A stretch of DNA of 64,000 bases from Marinibium conchae. Its GTDB lineage: Bacteria; Pseudomonadota; Gammaproteobacteria; Enterobacterales; Alteromonadaceae. The DNA is taken from the NCBI RefSeq assembly GCF_015595035.1, contig NZ_JADNRN010000001.1:310001-374000 (forward strand), read 5' to 3'. Positions 1-9,694 of the stretch are shown here, in pieces. The position numbers and the translations under genes were made by a program. The notes beneath the pieces are model-generated. The model was not told where the DNA came from and did not search any database. It saw only the letters and a program-made list of their open reading frames with translations. Numbering within the stretch: position 1 is the stretch's first letter; every line of letters begins with the position of its first letter.

Positions 1-1
1 A

Positions 2-547
2 TTATTAAACGAAGATAACATCGACGGCTTACTTCTTTTCTCTGCTGCGTTGGCTTTATCGAACAATGCAGAAAGACTCGGGGCTATATGGGGGATGAAG
101 TCCATTGCCAAATTATCTGACGGTGAGTTTGTTAGTCATGGGCCTCATCCTTACCGCTATCCAGATGTTGCCGGTTTTGCTGGACTGAGCCTAGCTGATG
201 TTATATTCGAAATCCGCGATATGCTTGAAAGCGGCGAAGATGAGAGTGGAAGGGCAATCGACCGTCACTTTCCCATCTTTATTGCTCACTCTCTCGCCGA
301 TATTATTACTCCCTATCACGGCGTAGATGGTTTAAGCCAGCAGATCGAAGGGGAGCATCACATATTTACCATTGCTGAGAGTTATGATACTTGCCACCAA
401 GACTTAGTGATGTCTGCACAGATGATGATAGGACTTAAAATTGACAAACAAGCACTGAACATTAGTGAGCGTTGCGCTGTTCCCACGCCAAACCCACTTT
501 TTAATCAAATGATGTTAATGCTTAGCTATTTTATGAAGTCTCTATGA
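2..547 (+). CDS. Alpha/beta hydrolase, C-terminal part (cut by window start)
   Basis: The reading frame is already open at base 2, so this is the C-terminal part of a gene that begins outside the window; the in-frame TTG at 50 is probably internal. The segment around AHSLADIITP carries an Asp in the position of the acid of an alpha/beta-hydrolase triad. The later DTCHQDLVM carries a His followed by a hydrophobic helix, as in serine esterases and carboxylesterases. The nucleophile Ser lies upstream and cannot be seen. It ends TGA at 545-547, overlapping by 6 bases the stop end of the convergent dipeptidase gene. Substrate is unknown. The family call is an inference from these two motif regions. 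Confidence 0.6.
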   Translation, partial: LLNEDNIDGLLLFSAALALSNNAERLGAIWGMKSIAKLSDGEFVSHGPHPYRYPDVAGFAGLSLADVIFEIRDMLESGEDESGRAIDRHFPIFIAHSLADIITPYHGVDGLSQQIEGEHHIFTIAESYDTCHQDLVMSAQMMIGLKIDKQALNISERCAVPTPNPLFNQMMLMLSYFMKSL

Positions 548-1774
548 CTTAGCAGCTACTGCTTCAACCTCGCGCCATACTCTGAGAAAGTTCTCATTGA
601 GAATTTTCTTAATATCATCTTCAGAATAGTCTCGCTTTAACAAGCCCTCTACTAGCCTTGGAAAGTCAGATACGTCTTTGAGGTTTACAGGCAGTGAGTC
701 GCCAACGCCATCATAATCAGAGCCGATGCCTACGAAGTCTATGCCAACCAAATTGACGACATGATCAATGTGATCGAGCACTGTTTCTAAAGTCGCAAAA
801 GGATAGGGCTTGTCGGTATTGTACTTTGCCACAAAGTCACTCACTTCTTTGCTGTCGCGACCAAAAGTTTTTGCTAATTCGGCAGCCTGTTTCGTACGAT
901 TGTCGCGCCATGCTCTTGCCGTTGGACTGATGAAACCAGAACCAAAGTTGATCATAATTATCCCTTTGTTTTTAGCTAGGGCTCTTATCATTTCATCGTC
1001 CATGTTGCGCTCAAAACCCGGCGTAAATTTTCTCAGGGAGGAATGAGAGGCAATCACGGGAGCAGTGCTTAATGCAACCGTTTGATAAAAAGCATCATCC
1101 GACACATGAGAAATATCAACAATAATGCCCAGTGCATTCATTTCTTTTACCATCTCTATACCAAAAGGACTCAGGCCCTTCCATTGCCTGCGAAGGTCAT
1201 AAGATGAGTCTGAGATATGATTGCTTTGACTATGGGCAAGGGTGATATAGCGAATTCCGCGCTCGTAGAAGGTAGCAAGGGTATCAAGCGAGCCTTGCAC
1301 AGGGGAACCATTCTCCATTCCCATTGGAAGTGATATTTTGTTGTCTGCGAAGTTTCTCTCAACGTCAGCCACGCTTGTAGCCAAGGCAAATTTTTCGGGT
1401 GCTCTACCAACAATCGCTTCGACGTAATCGATCAAGCGGTGCGCAAGCTTTGTTGATTCAGCCGAATCATCTAAACTTGCAGGCACGTAAATAGACATAA
1501 ACGGTGCGTTTAGACCCCCTTCAACCGCTCTGGGATAATCAAAATCACCATTAATTGTTGACTTTGTTACATCTACCCATTGATTTTGCAGTCGGTAGGG
1601 CACATCTATGTGTCCATCAACGATTATATTTTGTTGAGTAATTCTTTTTGCTGCAGCTGCATGGCTCTCTTGTAATTTGAGATTGTTAACTGTGCTTGAT
1701 TGACATCCGGCAGTACTTAAGGTGATAGCTAGCGCAACTGCGCAAAGTGATAGAGGGCGTTTAATGTTGTTCAT
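542..1774 (-). CDS. Membrane dipeptidase lipoprotein (peptidase M19)
   Basis: 410 residues. The N-terminus is a lipoprotein signal ending LSTAGC, so Cys24 is the likely lipidated residue and the enzyme is probably anchored in the envelope. The M19 (renal dipeptidase) zinc-site pattern is visible in order: DGHIDVP near residue 54, MENGSP, ISHVSDDAF, IASHSS and GIGSDYDG. These supply the His/Asp/Glu/His/His ligands and the conserved Asp. Known members cleave dipeptides, often with D-residues at the C-terminal position. An AAGGAT ribosome site precedes the ATG. It is a single gene, convergent with the hydrolase and divergent from sapC. A role in recycling or nutrient peptides is inferred. Confidence 0.9.
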   Translation of the reverse strand: MNNIKRPLSLCAVALAITLSTAGCQSSTVNNLKLQESHAAAAKRITQQNIIVDGHIDVPYRLQNQWVDVTKSTINGDFDYPRAVEGGLNAPFMSIYVPASLDDSAESTKLAHRLIDYVEAIVGRAPEKFALATSVADVERNFADNKISLPMGMENGSPVQGSLDTLATFYERGIRYITLAHSQSNHISDSSYDLRRQWKGLSPFGIEMVKEMNALGIIVDISHVSDDAFYQTVALSTAPVIASHSSLRKFTPGFERNMDDEMIRALAKNKGIIMINFGSGFISPTARAWRDNRTKQAAELAKTFGRDSKEVSDFVAKYNTDKPYPFATLETVLDHIDHVVNLVGIDFVGIGSDYDGVGDSLPVNLKDVSDFPRLVEGLLKRDYSEDDIKKILNENFLRVWREVEAVAAKS

Positions 1775-2131
1775 TTTTCATCCTTGTTGAATTGTATAAC
1801 GATACCTTGAGGTGTATGAGTGTTGAGCACAGTTAACGTCCTTTTGTGCATCGACGCTGGTACAAAAACCTAAACCTAGCATTAACGTTTGTTTTTTGTG
1901 CGATCGATAGCGATTCATTTGTTAATGTAAAGTTACAGAGTGACAAGCCTTGTGCTTTACGTAATAATAACGACCTTACAGTGCCAGTCAAATATGGGCT
2001 GTGACAAAAAGAAAATTTTTAATCGCTGAGAGAATTAATAGCTATCACTAGCTTTGGTTTTTTGAGCTCGAAGGTGCGATACTTAGACAATCATTTGCCG
2101 CATCAAACTTACGTAAGAGAAAAATAACAAC
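1775..2131. other. Intergenic region between dipeptidase and sapC
   Basis: A 357-base divergent intergenic region that should hold both promoters. It is AT-rich, and I see no RNA gene, terminator or clear repeat. No promoter pair stands out enough to place. Confidence 0.5.
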
Positions 2132-2896
2132 ATGGCTATTAACTACATTCCTCTGGATAAAGAAAAGCATCAATCAATTAAGATCGTTCCTCAATTAGAT
2201 CTTAGTTTTTCAAAAGAAACTCACCTTGCTGCTGCAACAATTCGTGAATTCGCACAATTAGCATCAACAATGCCAGTCGTTTTTATTGAAGATCCAACAA
2301 ATAAAAATATTCATACCGTTGCCATGCTAGGCCTTGATCAGAACAAGAACTTGTTTTGGGCCGATGACAGATGGCAAGGTCCGCATGTTCCACTTAATAT
2401 TCAACGTTATCCATTTGATATTCGTCCTGACGGTGATCAGCTTGGCGTATTCTTCGATGAAAACAGCGACTTGGTAGGCGATCAAGGCGAAGCTTTGTTT
2501 ACCGAAAGTGGCGAGGCGACTGAGTTTTTACAAAGCCGTCAAAAGTTTTTGGCGGAACTTGCTAATAGCGAAATGATGAATCAACGTTTCATTAAACGTG
2601 TTACTGAGCTTGAATTGCTAGAGAATGTGCAAATTGGTATTCAGTATCAAGATGGCTCAGCTAGAAATGTGACGGGTATCATGAGTATTAATGAGAAGAA
2701 ATTAAACACACTTGATGATGCCATTATTCTCGAATTACATAAGGCCGGCTTCTTGGGCGCAATGTACGCTATCATGATGTCATTGGCTCAATTGAACCGT
2801 TTGGTTGAATTATCAAATAAAAGTGATAAACCTATTCGCACTGTTCAAATTCGTCCGGTAGCAACGGAAACTGAGAAAAGCGAGACTACTGCTTAA
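2132..2896 (+). CDS. SapC family protein
   Basis: 254 residues, no signal peptide. The protein matches the SapC family pattern: an N-terminal half with NLFWADDRWQGPHVP and PFDIRPDGDQL, then FDENSDLVGDQGEALF, and a helical C-terminal part with a leucine-rich LHKAGFLGAMYAIMMSLAQ stretch. SapC was named from an S-layer locus of Campylobacter, but its biochemical role is unknown. In marine gammaproteobacteria it often sits beside TonB receptors and flavin-dependent tryptophan halogenases, none of which is here. It is monocistronic: a strong terminator follows 26 bases after the stop, ahead of mraZ. Confidence 0.85.
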   Translation: MAINYIPLDKEKHQSIKIVPQLDLSFSKETHLAAATIREFAQLASTMPVVFIEDPTNKNIHTVAMLGLDQNKNLFWADDRWQGPHVPLNIQRYPFDIRPDGDQLGVFFDENSDLVGDQGEALFTESGEATEFLQSRQKFLAELANSEMMNQRFIKRVTELELLENVQIGIQYQDGSARNVTGIMSINEKKLNTLDDAIILELHKAGFLGAMYAIMMSLAQLNRLVELSNKSDKPIRTVQIRPVATETEKSETTA

Positions 2897-2921
2897 TTTA
2901 TAAGCAGTTAATAAGTATAAG

Positions 2922-2947
2922 AAAAACCACCTTCGGGTGGTTTTTTT
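2922..2947 (+). terminator. Rho-independent terminator after sapC
   Basis: Arms AAAAACCACC and GGTGGTTTTT around a TTCG tetraloop, followed by a run of T. It separates sapC from the dcw operon. Confidence 0.95.
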
Positions 2948-3049
2948 ATGCCTGTTCCTAAATTGCGACCCTATTCCTATTTATGTCTAAAGCCTGTGTT
3001 TATGTACAGTTGCTAGGAGTGCTTATTTCATTTTTTGTCATAAATGTGC

Positions 3050-3077
3050 TTGACAGGGGGGCATGGTGGTACATAAA
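3050..3077 (+). promoter_or_regulatory. Probable sigma70 promoter of the dcw operon (Pmra)
   Basis: TTGACA at 3050-3055, a 16-base spacer, then CATAAA at 3072-3077 (4 of 6 matches to the -10 consensus). The predicted start near 3084 leaves a leader of about 110 bases before mraZ and places the MraZ boxes at the beginning of the transcript, as expected for autorepression. Confidence 0.65.
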
Positions 3078-3086
3078 CTGTCAAAA

Positions 3087-3111
3087 GTGGGTAGAAGTGG
3101 CGAAAAATGGT
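3087..3111 (+). promoter_or_regulatory. MraZ operator: three TGG boxes with a 10-bp period
   Basis: GTGGG at 3087, GTGGC at 3097 and ATGGT at 3107 are spaced exactly 10 bases apart, just after the predicted -10. The known MraZ target in E. coli and Mycoplasma is a set of TGGGN direct repeats separated by 5 bases, one turn of helix apart. The match in motif, spacing and place makes autoregulation of the dcw operon by MraZ likely. Confidence 0.8.
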
Positions 3112-3194
3112 TTTTTCAGTCAAGTGCAACCAGCTAATAAAAAATAAAAACAATAATAATTATGAGCTAACAATAAAAATAAAAGGCTAGGGGA

Positions 3195-3653
3195 ATGTTC
3201 CGCGGCGCTAACGCAATCAATCTGGACAGCAAAGGTCGACTCACGATACCTACAAGGTATCGCCAGTCGCTGTTGGATGATTGTCAGGGACAACTGGTTT
3301 GCACGATTGATATCTCCCAAAACTGTTTGCTACTCTACCCACTCCCTGAGTGGGAAGAAATTGAGCTTAAATTAAGTAAGCTATCAAGCACCAATCCTCA
3401 AGAAAGACGACTCCAACGCCTGTTACTGGGCTACGCTATGGAAGTTGAAATGGACAAGAGTGGCCGTATTCTCATTGCTCCGACACTTCGTCAACATGCA
3501 GATCTCGATAAGCCAGTGATGCTGGTGGGGCAGTTGAATAAGTTTGAAATATGGGATGCTAATACTTGGCAGCAACAAATCTCTGAAGACATTGAAACGG
3601 AAAAGCAAGGTCAATTCGAGCTTACGGAACGTCTTCAGGATTTCTCACTATGA
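3195..3653 (+). CDS. mraZ: Transcriptional regulator MraZ
   Basis: 152 residues, the usual length. Two tandem AbrB-like SpoVT domains are visible: [22 protein letters not shown] at the N-terminus, and a second copy around [18 protein letters not shown], each with the conserved DxxGR core. MraZ forms ring-shaped multimers that bind TGG repeats and repress the dcw operon, which it heads. The start is supported by AAAGG 8 bases upstream. It overlaps rsmH by 4 bases (ATGA), implying translational coupling. Confidence 0.97.
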   Translation: MFRGANAINLDSKGRLTIPTRYRQSLLDDCQGQLVCTIDISQNCLLLYPLPEWEEIELKLSKLSSTNPQERRLQRLLLGYAMEVEMDKSGRILIAPTLRQHADLDKPVMLVGQLNKFEIWDANTWQQQISEDIETEKQGQFELTERLQDFSL

Positions 3654-4609
3654 CCCTAGAAACGATATCTGCAGAATCAGCAAGTTTTGTTCACCGCTCA
3701 GTTTTACTCCAAGAATCTATCTCTGGTTTAAACATTAAGCCTGATGGCATCTATATTGACGCTACTTTTGGGCGTGGTGGTCATAGCCAGCACATTCTTA
3801 AACAACTTTCGGAAAACGGTAGACTCATTGCACTTGATCGCGATGATGCTGCTATTGAAGCCGCAAAGACTTTCTCCGACGACCCCAGATTCAGCATTCA
3901 TCATGTCGCATTTTCAAATATAAAAGACGTGGTCAACGAGCTTGATTTGATGGGTGAAATTGATGGTGTTCTTATGGATATCGGGGTGTCGTCTCCACAA
4001 CTAGATGATGCCTCAAGAGGCTTCAGCTTTCAAAAAGATGGTCCACTCGATATGCGAATGGACCGTAGCTCAGGAATGAGCGCGGCTACATGGTTGCAAT
4101 ACGCTGACTTAGACGAGATAACCATGGTATTAAAAACTTATGGTGAAGAAAAGTTCGGCAAGCGTATCGCCCATGCAGTCATTGAGCAACGTGCAATAAA
4201 ACCGCTAGAAACGACAGCCGAGTTTGCCGCCTTAATAGACAAGGCGGTACCAGTAAAAGACAAATACAAGCATCCAGCAACTCGCAGTTTCCAGGGCGTT
4301 CGTATTTTTATCAATGGTGAACTTGATCAACTTAACGCCGGCCTAGAGGGTGCTGTTGAGGTTTTGAAGCCCGGTGGACGCCTTGCTGTCATTAGCTTCC
4401 ATTCTTTGGAAGATCGTGTTGTGAAGCGTTTTATTCGAAGCCAAAGCAAAGGTAAAGATGTTCCCCACAATATGCCTATAACGCAACAGGAGATTGATGC
4501 GGATAAAGTACTGAAGGCTATTGGAAAAGCGATTAAACCCAGCCGCGAGGAAGTCAGCGAGAATGTTCGCTCAAGATCTTCGGTGTTGAGGGTGGCAGAA
4601 AAACTATGA
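3650..4609 (+). CDS. rsmH: 16S rRNA (cytosine-1402-N4)-methyltransferase RsmH
   Basis: 319 residues, full length. It has the class I SAM-binding motif [14 protein letters not shown] near residue 37, the second motif [10 protein letters not shown], and the family signatures [23 protein letters not shown] and [14 protein letters not shown]. RsmH methylates N4 of C1402 in the 16S rRNA decoding site, together with RsmI. It is always the second gene of the dcw cluster in gammaproteobacteria and starts at the ATGA overlap with mraZ. Also called mraW. Confidence 0.97.
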   Translation: MTLETISAESASFVHRSVLLQESISGLNIKPDGIYIDATFGRGGHSQHILKQLSENGRLIALDRDDAAIEAAKTFSDDPRFSIHHVAFSNIKDVVNELDLMGEIDGVLMDIGVSSPQLDDASRGFSFQKDGPLDMRMDRSSGMSAATWLQYADLDEITMVLKTYGEEKFGKRIAHAVIEQRAIKPLETTAEFAALIDKAVPVKDKYKHPATRSFQGVRIFINGELDQLNAGLEGAVEVLKPGGRLAVISFHSLEDRVVKRFIRSQSKGKDVPHNMPITQQEIDADKVLKAIGKAIKPSREEVSENVRSRSSVLRVAEKL

Positions 4610-4938
4610 AAATGCCAAGCACTAATTTCAACTTGTTGTTGTTAATGACATCAGACCTTGGACGAAACCTCTTCAAGGTTTTTTTATTTCTAACCGTAAT
4701 TGCTTCTGCGTTGGCCGTGGTGTTAAGCGCTCACCATAATCGCCAACTAAGTATTCAGCATGAAAAACTGGTACAAGAAAAAGATGCCTTAGATATTGAA
4801 TGGCGTCACTTGATCATCGAGCAAAGTGCGCTTACTGAGCACAATCGTATCGAACAAATTGTCAGCAAAAATTTAGATATGCGACGCCCAGGGCCAGATG
4901 ACGAAATTTTAGTACGAGGGAAACCAAATGGCAGTTAA
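4606..4938 (+). CDS. ftsL: Cell division protein FtsL
   Basis: 110 residues with a short cytoplasmic tail, one transmembrane segment (about residues 22-40, FLFLTVIASALAVVLSAHHNR) and a periplasmic coiled-coil rich in Glu/Gln/Leu. This topology and its position between rsmH and ftsI define FtsL, which forms the FtsQLB complex that activates septal synthesis by FtsWI. It overlaps rsmH by 4 bases and ftsI by 11. Confidence 0.93.
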   Translation: MKMPSTNFNLLLLMTSDLGRNLFKVFLFLTVIASALAVVLSAHHNRQLSIQHEKLVQEKDALDIEWRHLIIEQSALTEHNRIEQIVSKNLDMRRPGPDDEILVRGKPNGS

Positions 4939-6727
4939 CGCTAGACGGCGTTCAACTGCGAAAAACCGAGCAAGTTCCGACCGCCAAGCCAAACAAAATA
5001 TCTCGCCCATTTTAATGCAATGGCGCTTTTTGACTGTGCTATTCAGTGTCGTGCTTGTGTTTTTCTGTCTTGCCGCCAGAGCTGCTTACATTCAAGTAAT
5101 TGAGCCTGACGCACTGATTAAACAGGGCGACAACAGAACCATACGCGTGCGCGACAATCCGACTTATCGAGGTTTAATCACCGATAGAAACGGGCAACAA
5201 TTAGCGGTGAGCGTGCCAGCAAAGGCCATCTGGGCTGACCCAATGGTTGTGCACGCTTACGATGCCGAAACAGGCAGTACCGAGCCTCTTGATGAGCGGC
5301 GCTTTGAAGCCTTGGCAAAAGTGTTGGGTAAAGATGTTGAGAGCATTTACACAACCGTTAAAAACCCCAAGCGGCGTTTCGCTTATTTGCAGCGACAAGT
5401 GTCGCCGGCAATGGCTAATTTTGTTGAGGAACTTGCGATTCCTGGCATTTATCTGCGTAACGAATCCAAACGCTACTATCCAACGGGTGAAGTATCGCCT
5501 CACGTGATTGGCTTCACCAATGTTGATGATGAGGGCATAGAAGGCATTGAAAAACTGTACAACGACTGGTTAACGGGGACACCTGACAAACGAAAAATAC
5601 GTCGTGATGCAAAAGGCCGTCAGGTTGAAATAATTGAAGAGCAGGAAGGTGAAAAAGCAGGAAATCTAACCTTAACGATCGATCAGCGTATTCAAGCTTT
5701 AGCTTACAGAGAATTAAAAGAAGCTACCTTGTACTATAAAGCGCAGTCGGCGTCGGTCGTTATCGTGGATGTTCATAGTGGAGAAATACTCGCTTTGGCG
5801 AACACGCCTTCTTATAATCCAAATGATCGTTCTACAGTGTCGAATTATCGTTTGAGAAATAGAGCGATAACAGATGCCTTCGAACCTGGATCTTCCTTAA
5901 AACCCTTGGCGGTTATTGCTGCCCTTGAGTACGGCACTGCTACTCGCGATACTATTATTGATACCTCAGAGACTATGCGTTTGGGTGGGATATACGTACG
6001 AGATGGCGTAAACCGAGGGAAATTAAGTTTGCGCGAGGTCTTAAAATACTCAAGCAACAAAGGTACGTCGCAATTGGCGTTGTCGGTTGATAAAACTTTC
6101 CTAATGGATCTCTATTACAACATGGGTTTGATGAGTGATTCTGGCAGCAACATGATAGGTGAGTCGGATGGTATATTCCACGAACGCTCGCGTTGGTCAG
6201 ACCATGAAATTGCAGCTTTATCTTTCGGTTACAATATTTCAGTAACAACGATGCAGCTCGCCCGCATGTATGCCACGATAGCAAACGGTGGCATCAAAAT
6301 GCCGCTTTCGATTATCAAGAGCGAGGAGCCAGCTTTAGAAGCCCCAGAGCGAGTGATTAGCGAAGAGACGGCTTACGCTGTTTTGGAAATGATGGAGAGC
6401 GTACTAGAAGACGACGGCTCTGCTAAGTTAGCGAGGGTGCCTGGTTATCGCGTCGCAGGAAAAACGGGCACGAGTAAAAAGGCAGTTGCAGGTGGTTATG
6501 GCGAAGAGTACGTGAATATCTTCGCGGGTGTCGCCCCAGTTTCCGATCCGCAAATTGCGGTGGTGGTGCTTATCAATGAACCCGGTGGTGATCTTTATCA
6601 TGGAGGCTCAACAGCTGCACCGACCTTCAGCAAAATCACTGCTGGTGCATTGCAAATGCTCAACATTGCGCCAGATGATAATGACACCTTAGCGAGAGTC
6701 ACAACGCGGGAGCAGTCCAATGACTAA
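4928..6727 (+). CDS. ftsI: Septal peptidoglycan transpeptidase FtsI (PBP3)
   Basis: 599 residues. A basic cytoplasmic tail leads into a transmembrane helix (about 31-55), then the pedestal domain and the penicillin-binding transpeptidase domain. All three active-site motifs are intact: SxxK at S322-K325, SxN at S375-N377 and KTGT at 512-515. FtsI crosslinks septal murein and partners with FtsW, encoded further along the same operon. It overlaps ftsL (11 bases) and murE (8 bases), so no internal promoter is needed. Confidence 0.97.
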   Translation: MAVNARRRSTAKNRASSDRQAKQNISPILMQWRFLTVLFSVVLVFFCLAARAAYIQVIEPDALIKQGDNRTIRVRDNPTYRGLITDRNGQQLAVSVPAKAIWADPMVVHAYDAETGSTEPLDERRFEALAKVLGKDVESIYTTVKNPKRRFAYLQRQVSPAMANFVEELAIPGIYLRNESKRYYPTGEVSPHVIGFTNVDDEGIEGIEKLYNDWLTGTPDKRKIRRDAKGRQVEIIEEQEGEKAGNLTLTIDQRIQALAYRELKEATLYYKAQSASVVIVDVHSGEILALANTPSYNPNDRSTVSNYRLRNRAITDAFEPGSSLKPLAVIAALEYGTATRDTIIDTSETMRLGGIYVRDGVNRGKLSLREVLKYSSNKGTSQLALSVDKTFLMDLYYNMGLMSDSGSNMIGESDGIFHERSRWSDHEIAALSFGYNISVTTMQLARMYATIANGGIKMPLSIIKSEEPALEAPERVISEETAYAVLEMMESVLEDDGSAKLARVPGYRVAGKTGTSKKAVAGGYGEEYVNIFAGVAPVSDPQIAVVVLINEPGGDLYHGGSTAAPTFSKITAGALQMLNIAPDDNDTLARVTTREQSND

Positions 6728-8288
6728 GCTGCCTAGTATATCCCCACCAATGCGTTCGATCAGTCAAGTTTTAGCTCTTTTCGATATCTTCATTGACGAG
6801 TTTGATACAGATAACATTGTAATGGACAGTCGAGCCGCAAATGACAAATCGATATTCATCGCGCAAAAGGGCGGTTCAGACGATGGCAGAAAATATATAA
6901 ACTCTGCAATAGAGAATGGCGCTAAACTCATACTTGTTTCTACCTCAAAGAGTGAATTGCATGGCGAAGTTGATGTGGTCAGCGATGCGCTTATCATTCA
7001 ATTCTTTGAATTATCCAAGCACTTAGGTTTCATTTGCAGTGCCTTTTATCAACATGCCTCGAAAAGGCTTCAAACCATAGCGGTAACTGGCACTAATGGC
7101 AAAACTTCGGTCACTCATATTTGCGCCCAGTTATCAGCCTTATGTGAAGAGCCAGCAGGAACGATCGGTACGATGGGGGTAGCTTTTTATCAATCAAATC
7201 GTGATATATCGAAGATTTCAGACACTATTAATACGACACCAGATCTTGCATCTATTCATCGTTTATCGAGCTTGGTTAAACAACATGGTGGTCAACGCCT
7301 ATGTATTGAAGCCTCTTCACACGGTCTACATCAAAAACGCTTAAGTGGCTTCAATACACAAACCGCTATTTTCACGAACCTTACGCAAGATCACTTAGAT
7401 TATCATCACAGCTTTGAAGAATATGCCCGCGCAAAAAGGTTGCTGCTGCAACAAGAAGGCCTTCGATCTGTCGTGTTAAACGCAGATGATAACGAGAGTG
7501 TGAATTGGGTGGCGGCCTTACCGTCTCACATGTCAGTTTGTCTCTGTTCAATTAAAGCCAAAGACAAAAGTGAACTCTTCGAAAGCTATTCAAATAATAA
7601 TCAGCACTTCAAATATTGCATAGCGAAAAGCCCTCGTTTTACTCCCAGTGGTAGCGGTTTTGAGCTCGAGTCAAGCTGGGGGATTGCAAGTATATCGTTG
7701 CCAATGATAGGCATGTTCAATATTTCGAACCTACTTTCTGCGCTAAGTGCTCTATTAATGCAAGGCATGGATTTTGACAGTCTTATCGCAGCCATCCCAC
7801 TCTTGCAGGGTGTTCCCGGAAGAATGGAAGTTTTTGAGTCGCGCAAACATGGCAACATTATCGTGGATTATGCACATACGCCCGATGCCCTCGAGCAGGC
7901 CTTATTGGCATCACGGCCCCACGTACTCGGTAAACTGACGGTTGTGTTTGGTTGTGGCGGTGATAGAGACGCGACAAAGCGTTCGATTATGGGGCGTATT
8001 GCGGAAAAATGGGCCGACAATATTGTGCTAACCCAAGACAATAGCCGCTCAGAATCGCCCGAAAATATTATCGCAGATATTACACAAGGGATGCAGGGCA
8101 AGTCTAACTTGTCCATTGAACTAGAAAGAAAAGATGCAATCAAAAAGGCTTACCTTAATACACAAAATGATGACCTCATTTTAGTTGCAGGCAAAGGCCA
8201 TGAAGAATACCTCGAATTGAATAACGTGCGTGAATATTACAATGAGAGGGAATACGTTAAACAGTTAACCTTGGAGTTACTCGGATGA
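6720..8288 (+). CDS. murE: UDP-MurNAc-L-Ala-D-Glu:meso-DAP ligase MurE
   Basis: 522 residues with the three-domain Mur ligase fold: an N-terminal UDP-binding domain, a central ATPase with P-loop VTGTNGKTSVTH (near residue 122), NTTPD substrate loop and TNLTQDHLDYH, and a C-terminal domain with DYAHTPDAL and VFGCGGDRD. It should add meso-diaminopimelate to the peptide stem. The amino-acid selecting motif, DNPR in E. coli-type enzymes, reads DNSR here (TQDNSRSESP); the Arg that contacts DAP is kept, so DAP specificity is still expected. It overlaps both neighbours by a few bases. Confidence 0.95.
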   Translation: MTKLPSISPPMRSISQVLALFDIFIDEFDTDNIVMDSRAANDKSIFIAQKGGSDDGRKYINSAIENGAKLILVSTSKSELHGEVDVVSDALIIQFFELSKHLGFICSAFYQHASKRLQTIAVTGTNGKTSVTHICAQLSALCEEPAGTIGTMGVAFYQSNRDISKISDTINTTPDLASIHRLSSLVKQHGGQRLCIEASSHGLHQKRLSGFNTQTAIFTNLTQDHLDYHHSFEEYARAKRLLLQQEGLRSVVLNADDNESVNWVAALPSHMSVCLCSIKAKDKSELFESYSNNNQHFKYCIAKSPRFTPSGSGFELESSWGIASISLPMIGMFNISNLLSALSALLMQGMDFDSLIAAIPLLQGVPGRMEVFESRKHGNIIVDYAHTPDALEQALLASRPHVLGKLTVVFGCGGDRDATKRSIMGRIAEKWADNIVLTQDNSRSESPENIIADITQGMQGKSNLSIELERKDAIKKAYLNTQNDDLILVAGKGHEEYLELNNVREYYNEREYVKQLTLELLG

Positions 8289-9694
8289 TTTCTGTTTCAT
8301 TATCTTGGATCGCTGAGAAGGTAAACGGCACTCTTAATACCAAAAGTGTCGAAGATCTCAGCATTAAAGGGGTAAGCACGGATACGCGTGATTTACAACC
8401 CGGTGATCTTTTTATTGCCCTTGTTGGGCCTAATCATAATGCGCACGAACACTTATTTAAGGCGCTAGAAAAAGGCGCTGCAGCGCTTATTGTAAGCGAA
8501 GTTGTGGATTGTCCGCTACCTACGATAACGGTTGCTGATACCAATGAGGCCTTGGGGTTGTTAGGAGCCGCTGTAAAAGCTGAAGTAAAGCCGAAAACAG
8601 TCGGTATAACTGGCAGTAGCGGCAAAACAACCGTAAAAGAAATGGTAGCCTCTATCCTTTCTGTGAAAGGTAAAGTACTTGCAACGAAAGGGAACTTTAA
8701 TAATCACATTGGTGTGCCACTTACCCTGTTACGCTTAGAAAAGCAGCACGAGTTTGCCGTTATCGAAATGGGAGCCAATCACCTTGGTGAAATCGCCTAT
8801 ACCACCAACTTAGTGAAACCAGATGTGGCAACCATAGTGAATGCAGCGGCTTCTCATCTAGAAGGCTTTGGCAGTTTGTTTGGGGTAGCTAGAGCGAAAA
8901 GCGAAATATTTAAAGGTTTAGGTGAAAATGGCACAGCGCTTTTGAATCGAGACAGTCAATTCTATGAGTTCTGGCAGGGAAAAACTTCTCACTTAAATTG
9001 TCTCAGCTTTTCACCCGACTCTGCCGAGGGAGACTATCGCGCAGAAGATATCGCCATGGGCATGGACGGCTGTGCTGAGTTCGAGCTTGTTTGCCCCGCT
9101 GGCAGAGCAGCAATTCGTTTGAGTATTCCAGGTACGCACAATGTGGGTAATGCGCTTTTAGCGGCGGCTTTATCCATCGACGTTGGTGCAAGCCTGGAAG
9201 ACGTACAAATGGGACTTTTCAATATGCGTGAGGTTGGTGGGCGTTTGAACGTAAAACAACTAACGAATCAGGTTCGTTTGCTGGATGACACCTACAACGC
9301 CAACGTTGCTTCCGTGAATGCAGCGATAGACTTACTCGCTACTTTCTCTGGAAGCCGCGTCTTAATTCTGGGTGATATGGCTGAGCTGGGTGATAAAGCT
9401 CGCTATTATCATGAGAAGGTGGGGGAATATGCGAAGTCTAAAGGAGTTTCAGCCGTATATTCACTTGGTGTCTTAAGCCAATGTGCAAGCGCTGTCTTTG
9501 AAGATAATGGCTTTCATTTCGACGATAGAGATGCACTTGTCGATATGTTGAATGAAAACCTGTGTTACGAGAAACGCGATATCACTATTTTAGTTAAAGG
9601 ATCGAGAAGTTCAAAAATGGAATTAGTAGTAAAAGCAATTGAGGAAAGCCCCGTGGGAAAGTTCGAAAGGCGTAGGGAGCGTATCGCATGTTAA
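8285..9694 (+). CDS. murF: UDP-MurNAc-tripeptide:D-Ala-D-Ala ligase MurF
   Basis: 469 residues. P-loop [14 protein letters not shown] near residue 111, then [14 protein letters not shown] and [12 protein letters not shown], which is the MurF signature for the ATP and tripeptide sites, and [13 protein letters not shown] and [10 protein letters not shown] in the C-terminal domain. MurF adds D-Ala-D-Ala made by Ddl (16022) to give UDP-MurNAc-pentapeptide for MraY. Start and stop both overlap the neighbouring genes (4 and 7 bases). Confidence 0.97.
   Translation: MISVSLSWIAEKVNGTLNTKSVEDLSIKGVSTDTRDLQPGDLFIALVGPNHNAHEHLFKALEKGAAALIVSEVVDCPLPTITVADTNEALGLLGAAVKAEVKPKTVGITGSSGKTTVKEMVASILSVKGKVLATKGNFNNHIGVPLTLLRLEKQHEFAVIEMGANHLGEIAYTTNLVKPDVATIVNAAASHLEGFGSLFGVARAKSEIFKGLGENGTALLNRDSQFYEFWQGKTSHLNCLSFSPDSAEGDYRAEDIAMGMDGCAEFELVCPAGRAAIRLSIPGTHNVGNALLAAALSIDVGASLEDVQMGLFNMREVGGRLNVKQLTNQVRLLDDTYNANVASVNAAIDLLATFSGSRVLILGDMAELGDKARYYHEKVGEYAKSKGVSAVYSLGVLSQCASAVFEDNGFHFDDRDALVDMLNENLCYEKRDITILVKGSRSSKMELVVKAIEESPVGKFERRRERIAC

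Noticed and set aside
2948-3194. RNase P RNA gene, which precedes mraZ in some gammaproteobacteria
   Set aside because: The spacer is too short for rnpB and lacks its conserved helices; it contains the dcw promoter and MraZ boxes instead.
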